DNA of 64,000 nt from positions 4,464,001 to 4,528,000 of the forward strand of contig NC_021499.1 of assembly GCF_000412695.1 (NCBI RefSeq), read 5' to 3'. Numbering within the stretch: position 1 is the first letter of the stretch; each line of letters starts with the position of its first letter. Shown piece after piece: positions 8,287-15,903 of the stretch. Both the position numbers and the translations under genes were made by a program. Below the pieces are notes generated by a model, which saw only the letters and a program-made list of their open reading frames with translations, did not search any database and was not told the DNA's origin. This DNA is from Pseudomonas resinovorans NBRC 106553 (GTDB taxonomy: Bacteria; Pseudomonadota; Gammaproteobacteria; Pseudomonadales; Pseudomonadaceae).

Positions 8287-10365
8287 TCACTCCTGAGTGT
8301 TGAAACGATGGTGTTTGCGCAGGGCCGCCTGGATGATCCGGTCCGGCACCAGCGCGCAGAAAACGATGGCGATGCCGGCCAGCACGCCCTCCCCGCCCTT
8401 GATGTTGCGCAGGGCGGTCATGACGTCGTAGCCCAGGCCTCCCGCGCCGATCAGCGCGGCCACCACCACCATCGACAGGCTCATGACGATGGTCTGGTTG
8501 ATGCCCAGCAGCAGGGAGCCGGAGGCCAATGGCAGCTCGACACGGGTGAGCGTCTGCCAGGGCGTGGCGCCGTGGGCGACGGCCGCTTCCACGGCGGCCT
8601 TCGGCACTTCCCGGATGCCCAGCGCGGTGAGGCGGATCATCGGCGCCAGGGCGAAGATCACGGTGGCGATCACCGCCGGGGTCTTGCCCACGGAGAAGAA
8701 GGCCACCGCCGGGATCAGGTAGACGAAGGTGGGCAGCGTCTGCATGACGTCCAGCAGCGGCGTGACCAGTCGACGGGCCAGCGCTCGCTTGGCCAGCAGG
8801 ATGCCCAGGGGGATACCGATCAGCAGCGCCAGCAGTACCGAGGCCCCCACCAGGGCGACCGTGGAAATGGTCCGTTCCCAGAAGCCGAACAGCCCGATGT
8901 AGCCCAGCGCCGCCGCACTGGTAAGCGCCAGCCACGGCCCCGCCGCGCGCCAGGCGAGGTAGACCAACGCCAGCGCTGGCACGGGCCAGGGCAACCAGCC
9001 GAGGGCGCCTTCCACCCCCTCGATCACCGTGCGCACCACCAGGATCACGCCGACGAAGGCACTCTCGAACTGCACCTGGGACCAGGCGATGACCCGGTCG
9101 ATGGCGCCCGCCACCGCCAGCAGGCTGTCGCGATCGGCGGGGAAGCGTTGCAGCGCCCCCCCCGCCTCCGGCCACAGGGCCCGCCACAGGGTCAGGCCCT
9201 GGCAAGCCAGCAACAAGGCCAGGGGCAGCGTCCAGCCATGCCGTCCCCGACCCGGCGCGCGCAACAGGGCGACAGCCCCGAGGCGGCTGGCCAGCAGCAG
9301 CCCGCCCCCCAGCGCGACGCCCGGGGCATCCCCCGCCCGCCAGCCGGACGCCAGCCAGGCCAGGCCGGCCAGTTCCACCAACAGGCCCAGCCAGAACCAT
9401 CCGGAACGCCCGGCCGCCGCCAGGGCCGCCGGCCCAAGCAGCAAGCTGCGCAGCACCCCGACGCGAGGTGCCGGCGCTGTCGCTGCAAGCGCCACAGCTG
9501 TGGTACGCGGGACCTCATCCCTGGGCGTCGCCGTGCCCTCGCGGAAGAAGTCGGCCACGCCATCGTCGGCGGGCGACTCCAGCAAGGTGCGCGGCGTACC
9601 CACCTGGATCAGTTCGCCGGCGCGCATCACCGCAATGCGGTCGCCCAGGCGCAGCGCCTCGGCAGGATCGTGGGTCACCAGCAAAGTGGTAATGGCACGC
9701 TCGCGCGCCAGGCGCTGGAAGTGCCCTTGCAGGTCGCGGCGGATGGTCGGGTCCAGGGCGCTGAAGGGCTCGTCCATCAGCAGGATGTCCGGATCGGTCA
9801 CCAGGGCCCGCGCCAGGCCCACCCGCTGTTGCATGCCGCCGGATAGCTCGTGGGGATAACGCTCACCCCAGCCGTCCAGGCCCACTGCCTGCAACTGGCG
9901 TAGGGCAGCGGCGTATCGCACGGCCTCGGGTTCGCCGCGCAGCTCCAGCGGCAAGGCGACGTTATCGCGCACGTTGCGGTGGGGCAGCAGGCCGAAGTTC
10001 TGGAACACCATGCCGATGCGCCGGGCACGCAGCTCGCGCAAGTGCTCGGCGGAAAGCGAACCGATGGACAGGCCGTCCACCAGTACCTCGCCCTCGCTGG
10101 GGGCGATCAGGCCGTTCACATGACGCAGCAGGGTCGACTTGCCGCTGCCGGAACTGCCCATCAGGCAGAGGATTTCCCCGCGTCGGACACCGAAGCTCAC
10201 CCGGTCCACCGCCTGGTGCGGCTCGGCACCCCGGAGCCCGGGATAGACCTTGGTGACCTCGCGAAACTCCAGCACCACCTCGGCGGGAAGAACGGATGTG
10301 GAGCGCTCCGGCTCCTCTGAGTCATGGCCGCCCGTCCCGGGTGCCAACCTATCGATTACGTACAC
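8287..10365 (-). CDS. Fused ABC ATPase-permease, ProV-ProW type
   Basis: A single 692-residue protein combines the importer's ATPase and permease, normally two genes. Residues about 30-270 form the nucleotide-binding domain: Walker A GSSGSGKST, signature LSGGMQQR, Walker B LLMDEP, switch VTHD. Residues about 300-690 are the membrane part. It has two or three extra hydrophobic segments, then a ProW-like core with the coupling region EVPKAAVEAAVAHGATPWQTLTRVELP. The GTG start at 10365 has AGGA six bases upstream. A sigma-54 element and an SfnR-type palindrome precede it. It is first of a three-gene operon with the binding protein and methyltransferase-MsrA. By family it imports betaine-like osmolytes, but its regulation and partners point to sulfur acquisition. 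Confidence 0.87.
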   Translation of the reverse strand: MYVIDRLAPGTGGHDSEEPERSTSVLPAEVVLEFREVTKVYPGLRGAEPHQAVDRVSFGVRRGEILCLMGSSGSGKSTLLRHVNGLIAPSEGEVLVDGLSIGSLSAEHLRELRARRIGMVFQNFGLLPHRNVRDNVALPLELRGEPEAVRYAAALRQLQAVGLDGWGERYPHELSGGMQQRVGLARALVTDPDILLMDEPFSALDPTIRRDLQGHFQRLARERAITTLLVTHDPAEALRLGDRIAVMRAGELIQVGTPRTLLESPADDGVADFFREGTATPRDEVPRTTAVALAATAPAPRVGVLRSLLLGPAALAAAGRSGWFWLGLLVELAGLAWLASGWRAGDAPGVALGGGLLLASRLGAVALLRAPGRGRHGWTLPLALLLACQGLTLWRALWPEAGGALQRFPADRDSLLAVAGAIDRVIAWSQVQFESAFVGVILVVRTVIEGVEGALGWLPWPVPALALVYLAWRAAGPWLALTSAAALGYIGLFGFWERTISTVALVGASVLLALLIGIPLGILLAKRALARRLVTPLLDVMQTLPTFVYLIPAVAFFSVGKTPAVIATVIFALAPMIRLTALGIREVPKAAVEAAVAHGATPWQTLTRVELPLASGSLLLGINQTIVMSLSMVVVAALIGAGGLGYDVMTALRNIKGGEGVLAGIAIVFCALVPDRIIQAALRKHHRFNTQE

Positions 10366-10429
10366 AGCAAATCCTGGCAGTCGGAATTGAACATCCCCGT
10401 CCGCATCGGGCGGGGTATGCCTGGGTCAT

Positions 10430-10445
10430 TGCAGCGACCATGCCA
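10430..10445 (-). promoter_or_regulatory. Sigma-54 promoter for the transporter operon
   Basis: Read on the minus strand, TGGCATGGTCGCTGCA has the -24 GG and -12 GC at the right spacing (consensus TGGCAC-N5-TTGCW, two mismatches). The predicted start near 10418 leaves a leader of about 53 bases to the GTG codon. Confidence 0.55.
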
Positions 10446-10453
10446 GCCCCTCG

Positions 10454-10485
10454 GAGCCCGCCGAACCCGCATTCCATGCGGGCTC
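10454..10485. terminator. Nested GC-rich hairpin after sfnG
   Basis: GAGCCCGC (10454-10461) pairs with GCGGGCTC (10478-10485). An inner alternative is CCCGCAT-TCC-ATGCGGG at 10466-10482. No T-tract follows on either strand. It lies after the sfnG stop and between the activator site and promoter of the transporter operon, so it may end sfnG transcripts or only shape the DNA. Confidence 0.35.
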
Positions 10486-10528
10486 GACGCCTTCGGCCTG
10501 CTGCCTGTCCACCAAAGCTGTGCTGCGG

Positions 10529-10546
10529 CTGTTGCCTGGGAAACAG
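10529..10546. promoter_or_regulatory. Putative SfnR-type activator site upstream of the transporter operon
   Basis: CTGTTGCCTGGGAAACAG is the same 18-base palindrome as upstream of sfnG, with one arm mismatch (GAAACAG for GCAACAG). It sits about 84 bases upstream of the minus-strand sigma-54 element, a normal enhancer distance. Confidence 0.6.
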
Positions 10547-10594
10547 TTGGGCTACCGGCAGTCGGTGCGCATGGCGCACCGAAGGCGAGAGGGG

Positions 10595-11683
10595 TCAGGC
10601 CGCCTCTTCCAGCTTGCGCGCCTCCAGCTCGCGCACCAGGGGCAGCACCTTCTCGCCGAAGTAGGCCACCTCTTCCTGGAAGTGCAGGAAGCCGCTGAGC
10701 ACCAGGTCCACGCCCACGGCCTTGAGGGCGACGATGCGTTCGGCGACCTGCTGCGGGGTGCCGATCAGGTTGGTCTTGAAGCCATCGTTGTATTGCACCA
10801 GGTCGGCGAAGCTGGATTTGGCCCAGTTGCCCTCGCCTTCCGGGCTGGCCTTGCCGGCCTGGCGGGCGGCGTCGCCGAAGGCGTTGACCGCTTCCGGATC
10901 GGCCTTGGCGATGATTTCCTCCAGCACCGCGCGGGCCTCTTCCTCGGTGTCGCGGGCGATGACGAAGGCGTTCACGCCGATCTTCACCGAGTGCCCGTTG
11001 GCCGCGGCCTTGGCGCGGATATCGTCCACCTGGGCCTTGATGCCTTCCGGCGTGTTGCCGTTGGTGAAGTACCAATCCGACACCCGTGCGGCCATGTCCC
11101 GCGCGGCGCGGGAGCTGCCGCCCTGGAAGATTTCCGGGTGGGGTTGCTGCAGCGGCTTGGGTTTCAGGCTGTAGTCGCGCAAGCGATAGAAATCGCCGTT
11201 GAAGGTGAAATTGTCCTGGGTCCAGATGCCCTTCAGGGCGCGGATGAACTCTTCCGAGCGGCGGTAGCGCTCATCGTGCTCCAGCCAGTGCTCGCCGATG
11301 GCGGTGAACTCGCCCTTGAACCAGCCGGAGACGATGTTCACCGCGATACGGCCGTTGGTGAGCTGGTCGATGGTCGCCAACTGCTTGGCCGCCAGGACCG
11401 GGTTCCAGGGTCCGGGCAGGATCGCGGCGATCACCTTGAGCTGCTCGGTGGCCCCCAGCAGCGCGTGGCTGAAAGCCACCGACTCGTGCTGGAACTCGGC
11501 ACCGTAGCCGGCGGTGAAGCGGATCTGCGTCAGGGCGTATTCGAAACCCGAGCGCTCGGCGATCCGCGCCAACTTGCGGTTGTAGTCGATGTCCCAGCTG
11601 GTGCGCTGCTCGATCTTGCTGACAACCAGGCCGCCACTGACGTTGGGCACCCAGTAGGCGAATTTGATCGGGTCGTGGCTCAT
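10595..11683 (-). CDS. sfnG: FMNH2-dependent dimethyl sulfone monooxygenase SfnG
   Basis: Bacterial luciferase-family oxygenase that converts dimethyl sulfone to methanesulfinate and formaldehyde using reduced flavin, part of organosulfur scavenging. It has 362 residues from an ATG behind AGGAGA. The start MSHDPIKFAYWVPNVSGGLV and the whole chain read as SfnG, including the luciferase-like barrel segments (GRIAVNIVSGWFKGEF and PEIFQGGSSRAARDMAA). It is a single-gene unit, with its own sigma-54 element and a perfect activator palindrome upstream. No flavin reductase (SfnF) or alkanesulfonate monooxygenase gene is visible beside it, so the reductant must come from elsewhere. Confidence 0.93.
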   Translation of the reverse strand: MSHDPIKFAYWVPNVSGGLVVSKIEQRTSWDIDYNRKLARIAERSGFEYALTQIRFTAGYGAEFQHESVAFSHALLGATEQLKVIAAILPGPWNPVLAAKQLATIDQLTNGRIAVNIVSGWFKGEFTAIGEHWLEHDERYRRSEEFIRALKGIWTQDNFTFNGDFYRLRDYSLKPKPLQQPHPEIFQGGSSRAARDMAARVSDWYFTNGNTPEGIKAQVDDIRAKAAANGHSVKIGVNAFVIARDTEEEARAVLEEIIAKADPEAVNAFGDAARQAGKASPEGEGNWAKSSFADLVQYNDGFKTNLIGTPQQVAERIVALKAVGVDLVLSGFLHFQEEVAYFGEKVLPLVRELEARKLEEAA

Positions 11684-11722
11684 GGTGTTCTCCTGCACAG
11701 GGGTAAGGGGTGAGTACCCTTG

Positions 11723-11738
11723 AGCACCATCCATGCCA
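11723..11738 (-). promoter_or_regulatory. Sigma-54 promoter for sfnG
   Basis: Minus-strand TGGCATGGATGGTGCT keeps the -24 GG and -12 GC with exact spacing. Transcription would begin near 11711, leaving a 28-base leader to the sfnG ATG. Confidence 0.6.
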
Positions 11739-11813
11739 GGAAAAAATCCAATCAATATCAATTAGTTGAAGAAAACCTTTGCAAGCAGGTGCTGTTGTTC
11801 GCCGGTTATCTGC

Positions 11814-11845
11814 TGAGCCACTGTTGCCTGGGCAACAGTGGCTCA
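11814..11845. promoter_or_regulatory. Long palindrome containing a perfect SfnR-type site upstream of sfnG
   Basis: The core CTGTTGCCTGGGCAACAG (11821-11838) is a perfect 7-4-7 inverted repeat. The symmetry extends outward through TGAGCCA and TGGCTCA, giving 14-base arms around a CTGG centre. It lies about 83 bases upstream of the sfnG sigma-54 element. No T-tract is present, so it is more likely a protein site than a terminator. Confidence 0.65.
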
Positions 11846-11943
11846 GACGTGGACCACGCTTCACCGGTCCACCATCGAGGCCCGGCGCAACTCCGCTGGT
11901 GGATGAAAAAAGCGTCATCCACCCTTGGGGCCGGGAAACAACG

Positions 11944-12020
11944 CCGTAGGATGGGTAGAGCCTGCGAAACCCATCAACCATGGTCAGCATGGGTTTCGCT
12001 TCGCTCTACCCATCCTACGG
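11944..12020. repeat. Inverted repeat, GTAGGATGGGTAGAGC family
   Basis: CCGTAGGATGGGTAGAGC at the left and its exact reverse complement at 12003-12020 enclose a second partial symmetry (GAAACCCAT ... ATGGGTTTC). Diverged relatives (GATACCCAT..., ATGGGTATCGCTTCGCT) occur near 28.78-28.83 kb and 54.2 kb. It lies between sfnG's control region and the end of the Bro-N gene. Probably a non-autonomous REP-like element that can also act as a terminator. Confidence 0.8.
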
Positions 12021-12022
12021 TG

Positions 12023-12370
12023 CTACGAAGCCAGCACCTGCCCCCCGCGCAACCGTGCCAGCACTTCCTGGCTCAGCCAGCGCCGCAGCAGGCGGTTCTC
12101 CGGGTGGTAGCAGTACACGCAGAGCAGTTCCAGCAAGCCGGACTCGCTCACCACCAGCGCCTCCTCGAACACGCCGCTGCCGTTCAGGAGGTATACGTTG
12201 CGGTACTGGTCGTCGCAGAGCCGCGCGGCCAGCAGGCGCGGATTGATGTCGGCATTGAGCAGGCGACGCAGGTCGCGGGCGGCGAACCAGGCCTCGTGGC
12301 CCATGAGGAAAGCCCGCAGCGGGCGGCGGTGACGGCGGAAGGTGTGGGGGGTGATCTGGGGAAGATCCAT
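12023..12370 (-). CDS. Small Bro-N domain protein
   Basis: A 115-residue protein that is essentially one BRO-N (phage antirepressor N-terminal) domain: RAFLMGHEAWFAARDLRRLLN followed by RLCDDQYRNVYLLNGSG and VVSESGLLELLCVYCYHPENRLLRRWLSQEV. The BRO-N fold binds DNA in phage antirepressors. Stand-alone copies are common in Pseudomonas chromosomes, and their role is unknown. I chose the ATG at 12370 because GGAG lies eight bases upstream and the domain starts soon after. No phage genes lie nearby, so this is not evidence of a prophage. Confidence 0.75.
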   Translation of the reverse strand: MDLPQITPHTFRRHRRPLRAFLMGHEAWFAARDLRRLLNADINPRLLAARLCDDQYRNVYLLNGSGVFEEALVVSESGLLELLCVYCYHPENRLLRRWLSQEVLARLRGGQVLAS

Positions 12371-12421
12371 GGCGAAGACTCCATCCTGTATTGGGGAGCC
12401 GCCACCAAATCCATCGAGGGT

Positions 12422-12498
12422 GGCGGACCGTGCGAGGTGGAAGTACCGGGGAGCTTGTGCAAAGCCGGCTGGGCATGCGCCCACTCGCACGGTCCGCC
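12422..12498. repeat. Inverted repeat with 15-base perfect arms
   Basis: GGCGGACCGTGCGAG (12422-12436) is exactly mirrored by CTCGCACGGTCCGCC (12484-12498). The 47-base centre includes the weaker GCTTGTGCAAAGC hairpin. It lies in the 285-base gap upstream of the Bro-N gene, otherwise without a gene. It looks like another short interspersed repeat family. Confidence 0.7.
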
Positions 12499-12655
12499 AT
12501 AGACTGCCGACGCACGAGGCATCGCTATGGCGTGCACAAACTCCAACTACCGGGCTTCCACACCCGGCCGCCTCCCGAAGGACGCAGCGCCGCAGACCCT
12601 ATCCAGGCCCCTTGTAGGCCGGCAATGCGGTTGGCGTGTAGGCGAAGTCCTCAAT

Positions 12656-13075
12656 TCACAACTGAACTGGACGCACTGCCTCCACCGGCAGCAGGCCGGG
12701 GGGCTGGCATTCGTTGCCGGCCGGCGGCGTATCGTCGGCGGAGCTGACCGGCTCGCCCTCCTCGTCCAGGCCCACCAGGTCCAGCACCTGGTAGCAGTCC
12801 ACGTCCGCCTCCAGGGGGATGGCGAACAGCCGCACCGTGTCCGAGAGCGTGAAGAGGTGGACTTCCTCGCCTATGGCCGCGCCATCCCGGTAGGCCCGCA
12901 GGTACAGCTCCGCGCTGGCGGCATCGCCCAGCTCCTCGCGGCTGAGCACGCCGACGAGGCAGTCCTGGCCATCCACCACCTGCAACCAGTGCCCGCGCAG
13001 GTGCAGCTCAGCCGCCAGCGCCGGTCCCGCCAGCCACGGCAACGCCAGGGCGAGGGCACGTAACAGGCGCAGCAT
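12656..13075 (-). CDS. Small periplasmic protein of unknown function
   Basis: A 139-residue protein with a Sec-type signal peptide (LLRALALALPWLAGPALAA, cleavage near residue 20) and an acidic mature part with two Cys (DGQDCLV and VDCYQV) that could pair, plus a third near the C-terminus. I do not recognise a family. The start codon shares one base with the stop of the upstream membrane protein gene (TGATG), so the two are made together. Confidence 0.65.
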   Translation of the reverse strand: MLRLLRALALALPWLAGPALAAELHLRGHWLQVVDGQDCLVGVLSREELGDAASAELYLRAYRDGAAIGEEVHLFTLSDTVRLFAIPLEADVDCYQVLDLVGLDEEGEPVSSADDTPPAGNECQPPGLLPVEAVRPVQL

Positions 13076-14148
13076 CAGCGGCTGCTCAAGCGGTAGTGGC
13101 CCTCGGCGGGCAGGCCGAGCCAATCCCGCCAGCGCTCCAGATCGCCGTAGGCCTTCTCGAACAGAGTGCCGGCCGGTCTGTCTTCCAGGGCGACGAGGCA
13201 GTCCTCCAGCGGGGTCTCCTCCCGCAGGCAGGGACTATCGGAGGGCAGCCGGGTACCCGCGAGGTAGGACACCAGGAAGTAGGCCGCCGCCTGGTCGGAG
13301 GGGAAGATGTGCTTGCCGCCGGAGTGCAACCAACCGCTCAGCGCCTCGGTCAGGTTGCTGGCGTAGGCCTCGGCGTCCGGCTGGAAGTCCACGTCGGAAC
13401 AGTCCTCCAGGTAGAGGTTGCTGGCGACGTCATCGCTGACCTTGCCGTACAGGGTGCAATAGAGCTCCACGTGCTGGCCCTCGACCACCGGCGCGGAATA
13501 CCTGTGCGGATCGCTGTGCAATTGCGCCTGGACGTTGAACAAGCGGTCCGCGCCGGGCAGCTCCAGCACCACCTTGTCGGTGTCGCTGATGCGCATCCCC
13601 AGCACCTGACCGGTGACGATCAGCCTGCGGCCCTTGAAAGCGCGGTTGCTGGCCGCCGCATTGGCGTCATAGAGACTCGCCAGCCCGGAACTGGACATGC
13701 GCTCCACCGGGTTGACCATCGCCAGCGCGTTCAGCGCCGACTGGCCGCCGGCCAGGGCCACCAGGTAGTCCTGCGCCATGATGTGGCGGAAAAAGTTCAG
13801 CGCGCCCGTATCCACCAGCGGGGGCACGGCGGACTGTCCCGTGGACGCCGCCTCCGCTTCGCTGGAGAAACGCGGGCGGGGCTCGATGGGCTCGGGTTTG
13901 CGCGCCGCGTTGGCGACATACAGGCCAAGCAGGAACAGCGGCACCGCCAGGACCGCCACCGCGACCCGGCTGCCGGCCTTGCCGGTGAGGCTCTCGATCG
14001 CCCGCCAGCACGCGGGGCAAAGCCACAGCGCGGCACAGAGCATCAGCAGGCCGCCGATCACGGAACTGCCCATGACGCCAAAGGACAGCGCCGCCAGCAC
14101 CGGGCAGGCGATCCAGCAGAACAGCCGGATGACAGGTTCGAACTTCAT
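13075..14148 (-). CDS. Membrane protein with OB-fold (tRNA_anti-like) domain, unknown role
   Basis: A 357-residue inner-membrane protein. Three hydrophobic segments lie within the first 82 residues. A linker and a soluble part follow, in which about residues 150-260 (FKGRRLIVTGQVLGMRISDTDK, then VEGQHVELYCTLYG and LYLEDC) have the layout of the OB-fold domain called tRNA_anti-like. Several Cys pairs (CPAC near residue 45; CLREE and EDCL near the end) might be redox active or structural. It is translationally coupled to the small periplasmic protein. In many bacteria this OB fold occurs in membrane proteins of unknown role, and I cannot assign one. Confidence 0.65.
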   Translation of the reverse strand: MKFEPVIRLFCWIACPVLAALSFGVMGSSVIGGLLMLCAALWLCPACWRAIESLTGKAGSRVAVAVLAVPLFLLGLYVANAARKPEPIEPRPRFSSEAEAASTGQSAVPPLVDTGALNFFRHIMAQDYLVALAGGQSALNALAMVNPVERMSSSGLASLYDANAAASNRAFKGRRLIVTGQVLGMRISDTDKVVLELPGADRLFNVQAQLHSDPHRYSAPVVEGQHVELYCTLYGKVSDDVASNLYLEDCSDVDFQPDAEAYASNLTEALSGWLHSGGKHIFPSDQAAAYFLVSYLAGTRLPSDSPCLREETPLEDCLVALEDRPAGTLFEKAYGDLERWRDWLGLPAEGHYRLSSR

Positions 14149-14382
14149 TCATTGCCCCCTTCTCGTTGCAAGATGGCTCCCGCTTGCGGAAGCCCCAGGC
14201 CCCTGGGCCTATCACCCCGGGTGGGTCGGATTCTTGGAGGGAGGAAGCGGCAAGGAAAATCAGCAATCGTCATTTCCGTTGCGGAGCGCCCGGGATGCCG
14301 GGCAATGAGCATTTTTGATTCGCATCAGGCCAGTGGCGGTTTCGACAATCCACCTCCCAATGACTTCAGTGGATCGCTCGCA

Positions 14383-14562
14383 ATGCTGGTTCTATGCCGT
14401 AACGTCGGGGAAAGCCTGGTCATCCAGCGCACGCCGCGTAGCGTCACCCACATCAAGGTCATTCGCTCGGAGCGACCCACCGTGGTGCTCAGCATCGAGA
14501 CCCGGAGCCTGGATGGCCGCCTCAGGAAACGCACCGAGGTCCAGCTGGGCGAACCCGCCTGA
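14383..14562 (+). CDS. Divergent CsrA/RsmA-family protein
   Basis: A 59-residue protein whose first half matches the RNA-binding regulator CsrA (MLVLCRNVGESLVI, compare the family's MLILTRRVGETLMI), followed by a strand ending VVLSIE that aligns with the central beta strands. The C-terminal half (RSLDGRLRKRTEVQL) lacks the usual HREEI motif that supplies the conserved RNA-contacting Arg, and basic residues stand in a different arrangement. A canonical family member would bind GGA motifs in mRNA leaders, and this one may bind other targets or titrate partners. The start ATG has a weak GGA upstream. It is a single gene flanked by divergent and convergent unknowns. Confidence 0.7.
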   Translation: MLVLCRNVGESLVIQRTPRSVTHIKVIRSERPTVVLSIETRSLDGRLRKRTEVQLGEPA

Positions 14563-14605
14563 CGCAACGGGCGGCGGACGGCACGGGCCCTCCGCTCGCG
14601 CGTGC

Positions 14606-15079
14606 TCAGCGGTTCAGGCAGCGGACGTTGTCGATCTCGCGGGCGTAGTAGCAGATCACCCGGCTGTCCTGCACCGGCAGGAACTGAAGGCGCAGCGTCG
14701 CGCCGGTCGCCAGGCCGTACTGGCGGTCGAACAAGAGGTCGGGCATCTCGCTCAAGCGTGTCATGGGCCGGGCGCGGCTGGTCACCGCCTTCTGCAAGCG
14801 GACATCCAGGCTGCGCGGGCCGAAATGCACGACGTCCGCCGTCAGCGACGCATAGTTCACCTCCTCCCCCACCCGCTCCATGGCGGCGAAGCTGCTGACG
14901 TCGCCGATGATCAACCGTTCTTCCAGGCGACTGTACGTGCCGTCGCTAAGTAGGATGTCGTTGAAGCCGTGGTAGGAAACGCCCCGGGTGTAGGCCGGGG
15001 CGTCGAACACCAGCCCGGCGATGGCCAGCAGCGCCATGCCGCCAAGGATCAGGGCGTGCTTGTAGCGACGCAGCATCAT
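14606..15079 (-). CDS. Membrane-anchored partner of ToxR-like regulator (ToxS-like position), unknown
   Basis: A 157-residue protein with one N-terminal membrane anchor (LILGGMALLAIAGLVF) and a periplasmic domain containing two Cys near the C-terminus (VICYYA and VRCLN). No family recognised. Its start overlaps the stop of the wHTH membrane regulator by 4 bases. It takes the place that ToxS or TcpH-type partners take beside ToxR/TcpP, which suggests it stabilises or gates that regulator. The function is inference from position and topology. Confidence 0.6.
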   Translation of the reverse strand: MMLRRYKHALILGGMALLAIAGLVFDAPAYTRGVSYHGFNDILLSDGTYSRLEERLIIGDVSSFAAMERVGEEVNYASLTADVVHFGPRSLDVRLQKAVTSRARPMTRLSEMPDLLFDRQYGLATGATLRLQFLPVQDSRVICYYAREIDNVRCLNR

Positions 15080-15903
15080 GGCAGGCTCCTCATGCAGCGG
15101 CGGACCATCTCCAGGTGCAGGTCGGCCAGCGGGGCGTTCTCCAGATAGACCATGTTCTGCGTGCTGCCATCGGCGCGCACGCAGCTGATGTCGAAGAGCC
15201 GGTTCGAGCGGTTGACCCAGACCTGCCCGCCGGGCCCCTCCTCCCGCACGGCCAGCGCCGCCTTGAAGGTCTCGCGATTACGGGCGTTCTCCTCGATGCT
15301 GTCGCCGACGAAGTGGTAGTGCAGCGAGCCCGCTTGCACGTCGTCGATCACCAGCTCCGCACCCGCGCCGTCGAACAGGCCGAAGCGGTAAGCCGCCACC
15401 AGGGCGAGCAGGCAGGTCATAGCCGCGTAGGCCGCCAGCAGCAGCGCCGGCGAGCGCAGCGCCCGGGTCAGCCGGGACGCCGGCGCGGCGTCCATCACGG
15501 GCACCTCGGCCACCGGACTCTCGACGGGCGTGGCTGCGCTCTCCGGCACCACCGCCTCGGCATCCACCAGGTAATTGGCGTTGAAGCGGTAACCCCGGCG
15601 CGGCACGGTTTGCAGCAGATCGTGATCGGTGCCGTCCTCGATCAGGTTGCGCAGGGTGAAGATCGCCTGGTTCAGGCTGCCCGCGGCAACCACGCGATTG
15701 TCCCAGGCGAACTCCATGATCTCGTTGCGGCTGCGGGTTTCCCCCGGCCGCTCCAGCAGCAGCTGCAATAAGCGTGATTCGGAGTAGGAGAGCGTCACCG
15801 AGCGCACCTCGCCCGCCCCCGAATCCAGCTGCAATTGATTGTTGGCGGCGTCGAACAGCACCTGGACGCCACTCTTCAAATTAAACCTGTACTGACTATT
15901 CAT
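15076..15903 (-). CDS. ToxR/CadC-like transmembrane transcriptional regulator
   Basis: A 275-residue one-component regulator. Residues about 5-105 form an OmpR-type winged helix (VTLSYSESRLLQLLLERPGETRSRNEIMEFAW is long but typical, ending LLQTVPRRGYRFNANYLV). A Pro/Glu/Ala linker follows, then one membrane segment at about residues 145-167 (LLLAAYAAMTCLLALVAAYRF). The periplasmic domain contains two Cys (DISCVRAD and VRRCMR) that could sense redox state or pair. I chose the ATG at 15903 because the DNA-binding domain starts directly after it. It is divergent from the lipoprotein/OmpA-like genes, which are its likely targets. Confidence 0.8.
   Translation of the reverse strand: MNSQYRFNLKSGVQVLFDAANNQLQLDSGAGEVRSVTLSYSESRLLQLLLERPGETRSRNEIMEFAWDNRVVAAGSLNQAIFTLRNLIEDGTDHDLLQTVPRRGYRFNANYLVDAEAVVPESAATPVESPVAEVPVMDAAPASRLTRALRSPALLLAAYAAMTCLLALVAAYRFGLFDGAGAELVIDDVQAGSLHYHFVGDSIEENARNRETFKAALAVREEGPGGQVWVNRSNRLFDISCVRADGSTQNMVYLENAPLADLHLEMVRRCMRSLP

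Noticed and set aside
11814..11845. Palindrome upstream of sfnG as a transcription terminator
   Set aside because: No T-tract on either strand, and the core recurs at similar distances upstream of two other sigma-54 elements, so an activator site is more likely.
12023..12370. Bro-N gene as a sign of a prophage or phage remnant
   Set aside because: No integrase, structural, lysis or attachment-site features lie nearby. Single Bro-N genes are common in Pseudomonas chromosomes.
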